Shown here in pieces: positions 1 through 4,532 of a DNA stretch of 5,641 nt. The position numbers and the translations under genes are program-made. Below the pieces are notes generated by a model. It searched no databases, was not told the origin of the DNA, and was given only the letters and a program-made list of their open reading frames with translations. The stretch is from assembly GCA_031394335.1 (NCBI GenBank), contig JANMXS010000340.1:1-5641 (forward strand), in the 5' to 3' direction. This DNA is from UKL13-2 sp031394335 (GTDB lineage: Bacteria > Pseudomonadota > Gammaproteobacteria > Burkholderiales > Usitatibacteraceae). Numbering within the stretch: position 1 is the first letter of the stretch; each line of letters starts with the position of its first letter.

Positions 1-1
1 G

Positions 2-1018
2 CTCCGAATCATTGATAACACCGAGCAATTCTACGGGGCTTGGCTTGAGGCGCAGCGTGAGCAACGTACGCTGCCACGCAATATGTACTGGAAGACTGTC
101 GGCAAGCATGTCTATCTCTACCATGTCGCCGCGAAAGGTTCTGCATCCGCCACCTCGCTCGGGCCGCGTAATCAGCAAACTGAACAAATATGGTCAAACT
201 ACCAGCATGAGATAAGCAATCTCAAGCGGCGAGTCGAAGGCGCTACGCAGCAGCTATCTATGGCCACCGCCCAATATCGCGCGCTTAAGCTTCCGCAAAT
301 CTTGCCGCTTCCAGCGCGGATTCTGCGGGAACTGGATGTCCGCGGCCATCTGGGCGCCGATTTCCTGGTGGTAGGCGCCAACGCGTTGGGCGCCTACGAG
401 ATCGCTGCCCGAGAACGCTTTGCCCAAGGCCTGGATGAAACCGAAGACTTTGACTTGAGCTGGTGCCGCGGCTCAACAATCGCAAACAAAACCGAAACTG
501 ACTTGCGCGGCTCTCCACTACTCAATGTGCTAAAGCATATCGACAGCACATTTCGAATGTCGAAAAAAAGGCTGTATCAGGCAATCAACGATGACGTCTA
601 CGAGGTGGAACTGCTTGCCGCGCCATCCGTACAAAAAACGCTTTCTCCCGATGAAACCTTCAGTCCCATCCCGTTGCCCGAGCAGGAATGGCTGCTTCTG
701 GGCAAACCGATCCGCCACGTAGTGTGCGCGCGCGACGGCTCTCCTGCGCCGCTGCATGTGCCCGATCCTCGCTGGATGGCGCTTCACAAAATATGGTTGT
801 CCCGTAAAGAAACCCGCAAAGCGACCAAACGGCCGAAGGATGCCAGGCAGGGTGAATTGCTGCTGAGTGCAGTCGCCCGCAAAATGCAGGATAGTCATCC
901 GCTCGATCTTGATTTCGTTCTGACGCTGCCAGAGGAACTGCTGCCAATTTTCAACGAATGGTCGCAGAAAACCGGCTACGTTCCCTCGAACGGAACCAGC
1001 CCTGCAAAATGGTTCTAG
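2..1018 (+). CDS. GSU2403-family nucleotidyltransferase-fold protein (5' partial)
   Basis: The frame is open from the left edge to the TAG at 1016-1018, and the 27 codons before the first ATG (83) already look like family sequence, so the true start lies outside the window. Counting from the Met at 83, a lysine-rich helical stretch (about 33-70) precedes the nucleotidyltransferase core. That core has VVGANAL (96-102), TEDFDLSW (120-127, with D122 and D124 as likely metal ligands) and YEVELL (173-178, possible third acidic residue). The C-terminal part has HKIW (235-238) and RPKDARQ (250-256). This order matches my recollection of GSU2403-type / NTP_transf_8 proteins, which have the polymerase-beta-like nucleotidyltransferase fold but no established substrate. 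The usual Gly-Ser/Gly-Gly of the fold reads Gly-Ala-Asn here. The gene converges on the epimerase gene across a repeat-filled gap and shows no functional tie to it. Family call fairly sure; biochemical role unknown. Confidence 0.8.
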   Translation, partial: LRIIDNTEQFYGAWLEAQREQRTLPRNMYWKTVGKHVYLYHVAAKGSASATSLGPRNQQTEQIWSNYQHEISNLKRRVEGATQQLSMATAQYRALKLPQILPLPARILRELDVRGHLGADFLVVGANALGAYEIAARERFAQGLDETEDFDLSWCRGSTIANKTETDLRGSPLLNVLKHIDSTFRMSKKRLYQAINDDVYEVELLAAPSVQKTLSPDETFSPIPLPEQEWLLLGKPIRHVVCARDGSPAPLHVPDPRWMALHKIWLSRKETRKATKRPKDARQGELLLSAVARKMQDSHPLDLDFVLTLPEELLPIFNEWSQKTGYVPSNGTSPAKWF

Positions 1019-1061
1019 GCGTCCAGCCGCGCGCATTTATTTGAATTGAGCGTAACTAGTC

Positions 1062-1078
1062 CAGCAATCTCGTTGCTG
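1062..1078. repeat. Short inverted repeat downstream of the nucleotidyltransferase gene
   Basis: CAGCAA (1062-1067) and TTGCTG (1073-1078) form a perfect 6-bp stem with a 5-base loop, 44 bases after the stop codon of the upstream gene. No T-run follows on either strand, so it is not a convincing intrinsic terminator. It directly abuts the first GTAG-headed repeat and may be part of a larger repeat module. Confidence 0.4.
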
Positions 1079-1081
1079 CAA

Positions 1082-1110
1082 GGCGGACACGCTGCGCTAA
1101 CCCGACCTAC
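1082..1110 (-). repeat. REP-like palindromic unit, GTAGGTCGG subtype (degenerate)
   Basis: Read on the - strand, the unit begins GTAGGTCGGGTTAGCGCAGC and ends near GTCCGCC. Its first 16 bases match the unit at 2522 at 15 positions. The second stem arm is degenerate, so the palindrome is poor here. The GTAG head faces the GTAG head of the next unit across 4 bases (1111-1114). A GTAG tetranucleotide next to an imperfect palindrome is the known hallmark of REP sequences recognised by RAYT transposases. That this unit belongs to such a family is inferred. Confidence 0.55.
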
Positions 1111-1114
1111 GGCT

Positions 1115-1146
1115 GTAGCCGCGATGAAGCGCAGCGCCCCACGGGA
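1115..1146 (+). repeat. REP-like palindromic unit, GTAGCCCGG subtype (diverged copy)
   Basis: The 32-base unit starts GTAGCC and carries the core GATGAAGCGCAGCG. It is identical to the reverse complement of 1193-1224 at 26 of 32 positions, with mismatches confined to the two stem arms (positions 7-8 and 24-27 of the unit). The stem is therefore weaker than in its partner. With 1193-1224 it forms an inverted pair separated by 46 bases, an arrangement like the paired REPs of BIMEs. Confidence 0.6.
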
Positions 1147-1192
1147 CTTCCTTCGGTCGCAATCGAGGTCGGTCGTTGATGGTTGGCGGCAA

Positions 1193-1224
1193 TCCCGGAT
1201 TGCGCTGCGCTTCATCCGGGCTAC
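1193..1224 (-). repeat. REP-like palindromic unit, GTAGCCCGG subtype
   Basis: On the - strand the unit starts GTAGCCCGGATGAAGCGCAG. The arms CCCGGAT (1194-1200) and ATCCGGG (1214-1220) give a perfect 7-bp stem with a 13-base loop. It matches the unit at 2593-2624 at 29 of 32 positions, in opposite orientation on the other side of the epimerase gene. It lies 4 bases past the epimerase stop codon, so its hairpin would sit at the very end of that mRNA and could protect it or end it. No U-run follows, so classic termination is not supported. Confidence 0.7.
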
Positions 1225-1228
1225 GATT

Positions 1229-2236
1229 TTAAGCCCGATAATAATCGCGATACCAATCCACAAACTTCGCGATCCCGGTCTCTATCGGCGTGCCGGGCTT
1301 GAAGCCGATATGTTTTTCCAGGCGCGAAACATTAGCGGCGGTAGCCATCACATCGCCGGGTTGCATCGGCAGCATTTCAAGCGTGGCCTTGCGCCCCAGG
1401 CATGTTTCTAGCACCTGGATAAAGCGCGTCAGCTCCACCGGCTGGTCATTGCCGATATTGAAAATGCGATACGGCGCATAGCTGGTGGCGGGGTCGGGCG
1501 CATCGCCGCGCCATGCGGGGTCAGGCGTGGCCGGGCGATCAATCACGCGCATCACGCCTTCAACGATGTCGTCGATATAGGTGAAGTCGCGCTGCATCTT
1601 GCCGTGGTTGAACACGCCGATGGTTTCACCGGCGAGGATAGCCTTGGTGAACTTGAAGTAGGCCATATCCGGCCGGCCCCAGGGGCCATAGACGGTGAAG
1701 AACCGCAGCCCGGTGCAAGGGATGCCGTACAGATGCGCGTAGCTGTGCGCCAGCAGCTCATTGGCTTTCTTGGTGCCGGCATACAGCGACACCGGATGAT
1801 CGACGTTATCGCTCTCGTCGAATGGCAGCCGCGTGTTGGCGCCGTACACCGAGCTGGACGAAGCAAACACCAGATGCCCGACCCTGGCGTGGCGTACACC
1901 TTCCAGCACATTCGTAAAACCGATCAGATTGGCCTGGATATACGCCAGTGGATTTTTCAGCGAATGGCGCACGCCCGCCTGCGCGGCCAGATGCATCACC
2001 GCATCGAAGCGGCCGGCGGCGAACAGCGCCGCCATGCCATCGCCATCGCAAATATCGAGCTTGTGGAAAGTGAAATTGGGGTGCGGCAGCAGCTGCGCGA
2101 GGCGCGCCTCTTTCAACGATGGGTCGTAATAATCGTTGAGGATATCGATGCCGACCACGCTATCGCCACGCGCCAGCAACTTGAGCGAGAGATTGTGGCC
2201 GATGAAGCCGGCGGCGCCGGTGACGAGGATGCGCAT
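1229..2236 (-). CDS. UDP-glucuronate 4-epimerase-type NAD-dependent epimerase (SDR)
   Basis: This 335-residue protein has the full length expected of an extended short-chain dehydrogenase/reductase. The NAD-binding Rossmann motif GAAGFIG (7-13) follows directly on the start. HLAAQAGVR (82-90), SSSSVYG (126-132), the catalytic Tyr-Lys pair in YAGTK (152-156), TVYGPWGRPDMA (181-192) and RDFTYIDDIVEG (216-227) follow in order. This set is typical of the LpsL/CapI group, cytoplasmic enzymes that convert UDP-glucuronate to UDP-galacturonate for capsule, O-antigen or exopolysaccharide synthesis. A related UDP-hexose 4-epimerase is a less likely alternative. The ATG at 2236 is chosen because MRILVTGAAGFIG is the canonical N-terminus; I see no strong ribosome-binding site before it. 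The gene is GC-rich compared with the glycosyltransferase module upstream, is separated from it by 416 non-coding bases, and is bracketed by REP-like units. It is probably transcribed on its own. Confidence 0.93.
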   Translation of the reverse strand: MRILVTGAAGFIGHNLSLKLLARGDSVVGIDILNDYYDPSLKEARLAQLLPHPNFTFHKLDICDGDGMAALFAAGRFDAVMHLAAQAGVRHSLKNPLAYIQANLIGFTNVLEGVRHARVGHLVFASSSSVYGANTRLPFDESDNVDHPVSLYAGTKKANELLAHSYAHLYGIPCTGLRFFTVYGPWGRPDMAYFKFTKAILAGETIGVFNHGKMQRDFTYIDDIVEGVMRVIDRPATPDPAWRGDAPDPATSYAPYRIFNIGNDQPVELTRFIQVLETCLGRKATLEMLPMQPGDVMATAANVSRLEKHIGFKPGTPIETGIAKFVDWYRDYYRA

Positions 2237-2354
2237 CGATTAATTGGAAGCGAAAAGTTCGGAGGGAATGCTGCAGGCTACCGCGATTTTAACCCACTAC
2301 ACTCGCCTGCCGCCGATTGCTGCGCGAGCGAATCCGCATCGCCGCTTCCGGACT

Positions 2355-2399
2355 GTAGCTCCCGCAGGGTGGGCTCGCTTTTTGAGCCCACGCGGGCGG
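2355..2399 (+). repeat. REP-like palindromic unit, GTGGGC/GCCCAC subtype
   Basis: After a GTAG head the arms GTGGGCTC (2369-2376) and GAGCCCAC (2384-2391) form a perfect 8-bp stem with a T-rich 7-base loop. The flanking CCCGC (2361-2365) and GCGGG (2392-2396) add 5 more pairs across a 3-base bulge. This is the strongest hairpin in the window. It shares AGGGTGGGC and GCCCACGCGG with the unit at 2438-2474. The T-run is in the loop and not downstream, so it does not read as an intrinsic terminator. Confidence 0.7.
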
Positions 2400-2437
2400 T
2401 GGTTGTGCATGGTGAAGGTTGCCATGAGTGAGGCTCA

Positions 2438-2474
2438 ATCCGCGTGGGCAACGCTGCGCTTATGCCCACCCTAC
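2438..2474 (-). repeat. REP-like palindromic unit, GTAGGGTGGGC subtype
   Basis: On the - strand the unit starts GTAGGGTGGGCATAAGCGCA and ends GCCCACGCGGAT. The arms GTGGGCA (2444-2450) and TGCCCAC (2463-2469) form a perfect 7-bp stem with a 12-base loop. That loop holds the AGCGCAGCG core shared with other units here. It lies inverted relative to the unit at 2355, so the two could form a REP pair. Confidence 0.7.
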
Positions 2475-2521
2475 AAAAACTGTGGGTCGCCACTCCATCT
2501 TGGCTACGAAGCGGCAACTCT

Positions 2522-2558
2522 GTAGGTCGGATTAGCGGCCTCATCGCGTAATCCGACA
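2522..2558 (+). repeat. REP-like palindromic unit, GTAGGTCGG subtype
   Basis: The unit begins GTAGGTCGGATTAGCG and ends TAATCCGACA. The arms GTCGGATTA (2526-2534) and TAATCCGAC (2549-2557) form a perfect 9-bp stem with a 14-base loop. It belongs to the same subtype as the degenerate unit at 1082-1110 but has kept both arms. The AGCGCAGCG core is altered here to AGCGGCCTCATCGCG. Confidence 0.65.
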
Positions 2559-2592
2559 AACCAACGCAGAGCCGCGGCCCTGGTGAAGCCTT

Positions 2593-2624
2593 GTAGCCCG
2601 GATGCAGCGCAGCGGAATCCGGGG
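2593..2624 (+). repeat. REP-like palindromic unit, GTAGCCCGG subtype
   Basis: The unit begins GTAGCCCGGATGCAGCGCAG. The arms CCCGGAT (2597-2603) and ATCCGGG (2617-2623) form a perfect 7-bp stem with a 13-base loop. It is 29/32 identical to the unit at 1193-1224, in opposite orientation. It ends 28 bases past the stop codon of the glycosyltransferase gene (reading on the - strand), so its transcript hairpin would lie in that gene's 3' untranslated region. Confidence 0.7.
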
Positions 2625-2652
2625 TTCCAATATGCCCAACTTCAGCTCCGCA

Positions 2653-3873
2653 TCACCCGCCAGCAATTTCATCCAGCAGATGTCGCCACTTGGCGATGGC
2701 GATAGGCTGATCGTATTCCCGCTCAAACAGGGCGCGGGCATTTGAAGCCATCGCGGCTCTTTCCGCTGAATCTTCACACAGCCGCACGATGGCCTTGGCC
2801 AATATTGCAGCGTCATTTGGGGGCACGGTAATGCCGCATTTGCCAGTCGCAATTAGCTGAGCAATTTCGCCATCATGCGCGCCAAGGAAAATGACAGGCC
2901 TGCCGACCGCTATGCTGCTGTAAAACTTGCTGGGAACGATCAATCCTTCAAGCTCTGGCTTGAGCGATACCAAATGAACATCGGGCAGAGACAGGCTGTA
3001 TTTCAAAGCCTCTTTTGGCTGATAAGGCTTGAAAACAATATTGCTCAGTCCACGCTCGTCCGCTTGCTTCTGTAAGGTTTGCTTTTGCGCCCCTTCGCCA
3101 ATGATCAAAAATACAATTTCACGTCGAGCCTTGAGTTGTTCTGCGGCATCGAGAAAAATCGCAAGCTCGTGTGCGCGGCCCAAATTGCCCGAATAGCCGA
3201 CGATGAACTTGTCATGCAATGCCCACTCATGCGCGAGAGGATTGACGGATCGATCCAGCGGCTGGATCTCGGATGTGGGTGACCAGTTGTGAATCTCGCG
3301 CACTGGCACGGCAGGTGCATGTGAGGCCGCCAGTTTGCCCATACGGCCGCCAATCACCACATTGGTATGCGCTGCACGCAGCGAACGGTTGCGCAGCCAA
3401 GTCAAAAAATTGGTGACGTGGCCGCCGCCCAGGCGCATGCCCAAAGCCGTAGCAACTTCGGGAAACAAATCCTGAACCCAGTTGACCAGCTTTGCACCGG
3501 TAAGGCGGGCAACGATTGCCATCGAAATGGAAATCATTGGCGGATCAGTCATTGCGACAAGGACGGAATTTTTCGTCGATAACTGAAAGGCCTTCAGCGG
3601 CGCGGTAATGTAGAAGGTGAGATAGTCGAGCAGCCGCCCGAGAAGGTGCTTGCGGCCGAAGCGTGAGGTCCAGACCCGGTGGATAGTGACATTGCCCCAA
3701 TGTTCGAGAGAAGGGAGTACTTCATCGGGATTGTCATAGCGCATGCGGCTGATGACTAAGTGAACAGCGGTACCCTTGGCGAGAGAGTTCGCCAAGTCAC
3801 TCAATATTTGACTGGTTGCTGAAATATCGGGGTGACCGAATCGATTTATGAGGACAACTTTTACCTGCGCCAT
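2653..3873 (-). CDS. GT4-family glycosyltransferase (WbuB/WcaI-like)
   Basis: This is a 406-residue GT-B fold glycosyltransferase that would transfer a sugar from a nucleotide-sugar donor to a growing polysaccharide repeat unit at the cytoplasmic face of the membrane. The acceptor-side N-terminal domain has HPDISATSQ (14-22), TDPP (109-112) and WVQDLFPE (132-139), a signature of WbuB/WcaI-like enzymes. The donor-side C-terminal domain has YSGNLGRAHE (227-236), IIGEG (257-261) and a nucleotide-sugar-binding stretch at 308-328 (LEGLIVPSKFYSSIAVGRPV). The ATG at 3873 is preferred over a TTG at 3933, because it starts at the family's first beta-strand and avoids a 58-base overlap with the preceding gene. 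Only 2 bases separate it from the acetyltransferase stop codon and no good ribosome-binding site is visible, so translational coupling is likely. Donor and acceptor sugars cannot be read from the sequence. Confidence 0.9.
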   Translation of the reverse strand: MAQVKVVLINRFGHPDISATSQILSDLANSLAKGTAVHLVISRMRYDNPDEVLPSLEHWGNVTIHRVWTSRFGRKHLLGRLLDYLTFYITAPLKAFQLSTKNSVLVAMTDPPMISISMAIVARLTGAKLVNWVQDLFPEVATALGMRLGGGHVTNFLTWLRNRSLRAAHTNVVIGGRMGKLAASHAPAVPVREIHNWSPTSEIQPLDRSVNPLAHEWALHDKFIVGYSGNLGRAHELAIFLDAAEQLKARREIVFLIIGEGAQKQTLQKQADERGLSNIVFKPYQPKEALKYSLSLPDVHLVSLKPELEGLIVPSKFYSSIAVGRPVIFLGAHDGEIAQLIATGKCGITVPPNDAAILAKAIVRLCEDSAERAAMASNARALFEREYDQPIAIAKWRHLLDEIAGG

Positions 3874-3875
3874 AT

Positions 3876-4415
3876 CTAGTTGAGTACACGGGGCTTGAGG
3901 ATAGGAGCGTGAGATTGGCTCAATACCATCCAAGGCGCCACATCACCAGTGACGATGCACCCCATGCAAACAACAGATCCTTCACCGATGGTGACACCTG
4001 GTCCGATAGATGCACGCGCCGCGATCCACACCTTTGACCCAATTGAGATTGGTTTTGTAATCAGGTCAAAGCTCTCACTTTTCCAGTTGTGGCTTCCGGT
4101 ACATAGATAGGCGCCTTGTGAGATGCAGGTGTTATCACCCACCGATACAAGCGTTAAATTATCAATCCACACGCCTTCCCCAAGCCAGACATGGTCGCCG
4201 ATCTCAAGACGCCATGGAAACTTAACATTTACCCCAGGCTTGACGACGACGCCCTGCCCAATGTGGGCGCCAAATAGTCTTAGTAGCCAGACGCGAGCAG
4301 CTGATGAAGGAACAAAATGAGAAAATACGATTGTCCTCGAAATAATCCATACTGCTTCAATAAATTTGGACCTGCCCCTGGTGAAATTCTCCGATGAATA
4401 GTTGTTGAGCTTCAT
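3876..4415 (-). CDS. WcaF-family polysaccharide O-acetyltransferase (LbH fold)
   Basis: This complete 179-residue protein matches the short WcaF-type acetyltransferases that use acetyl-CoA to acetylate a sugar hydroxyl in an exopolysaccharide. After an N-terminal helix it shows LLRLFGAHIG (44-53), KPGVNVKFPWRLEIGDHVWL (59-78), GVWIDNL (81-87), ISQGAYLCTGSHNW (98-111, with H109 the likely catalytic base) and repeated hexapeptide turns such as IGPGVTIGEGSVV (137-149). These build a left-handed beta-helix that would work as a trimer. The C-terminal loop that often reads G-N-P-A reads S-Q-S-H-A here (166-170), a local departure that may affect CoA binding. The ATG at 4415 starts at the usual N-terminus. 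The gene is first in a probable two-gene operon with the glycosyltransferase downstream. It is clearly poorer in GC than the epimerase gene, suggesting separate ancestry. Which sugar it acetylates is unknown. Confidence 0.9.
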   Translation of the reverse strand: MKLNNYSSENFTRGRSKFIEAVWIISRTIVFSHFVPSSAARVWLLRLFGAHIGQGVVVKPGVNVKFPWRLEIGDHVWLGEGVWIDNLTLVSVGDNTCISQGAYLCTGSHNWKSESFDLITKPISIGSKVWIAARASIGPGVTIGEGSVVCMGCIVTGDVAPWMVLSQSHAPILKPRVLN

Positions 4416-4532
4416 TTAAATCATCGTAAAGTTGATGTACTGCTGATCAAAGCGAAAAAAAAATCTTCCTTTGGCGTAGGTTGCGAAACCTCCCTCGTCG
4501 CTCCAACAAAAAATATCAAGGCAACTGGCTGC
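4416..4532. promoter_or_regulatory. Divergent intergenic region between the acetyltransferase operon and the second glycosyltransferase
   Basis: Both flanking genes read away from this 117-base gap, so promoters for both directions are expected here or in adjoining coding sequence. It is AT-rich, with a nine-A run (4455-4463), a TGATCA palindrome and a small inverted repeat AGGTT-GCGA-AACCT (4478-4491). For the - strand, TTGATC and TACGAT spaced by 16 bases are a weak promoter-like pair, but they would put transcription start at or past the ATG. For the + strand I see no convincing boxes; AAGG (4518-4521) is a poor Shine-Dalgarno match 11 bases before the ATG. The regulatory role is inferred from gene orientation. 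Confidence 0.5.

Larger units (their letters stand above)
2237..2652. other. 416-base non-coding gap with a REP-like repeat cluster
   Basis: This lies between the glycosyltransferase stop codon and the epimerase start, both on the - strand. Open frames exist on both strands but give Cys/Arg/Ser-rich products made partly of repeat sequence, with no recognisable domain, so I call no gene. Four GTAG-headed palindromic units occupy much of 2355-2624. The part nearest the epimerase (2237-2354) must hold its promoter if it is transcribed separately, but I could not pick out convincing -35/-10 boxes by eye. Confidence 0.7.

Noticed and set aside
1062..1224. A bidirectional intrinsic terminator for the convergent genes
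   Set aside because: Hairpins are present but none is followed by a T-run on the relevant strand. A Rho-dependent or structure-only role remains possible but is not shown.
1046..1411. A 121-codon + strand frame starting in the convergent gap
   Set aside because: Its first half is repeat sequence and its second half is antisense to the epimerase C-terminus.
1604..2431. A 275-codon open frame on the + strand opposite the epimerase gene
   Set aside because: It is antisense to a clear, full-length epimerase, is rich in Arg, Gln and His as mirror frames of GC-rich genes are, and runs on into the repeat region. It shows no recognisable domain.
2244..2559. Open frames of about 93 codons on both strands in the gap between epimerase and glycosyltransferase
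   Set aside because: They read through the palindromic repeats, overlap each other on opposite strands, and give low-complexity products without a family signature.
1082..2624. A CRISPR array or insertion sequence
   Set aside because: The repeats are irregularly spaced, palindromic, mixed in orientation and divided into subtypes. No Cas or transposase gene is present in the window.
3874..3933. An N-terminal extension of the glycosyltransferase from a TTG codon at 3933
   Set aside because: It would overlap the acetyltransferase gene by 58 bases and add 20 residues without family similarity. The ATG at 3873 begins at the usual first beta-strand.
4453..4491. A - strand intrinsic terminator made of the AGGTT/AACCT stem followed by nine T
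   Set aside because: The stem is only 5 bp, 14 bases separate it from the T-run, and no - strand gene within the window lies upstream to be terminated.
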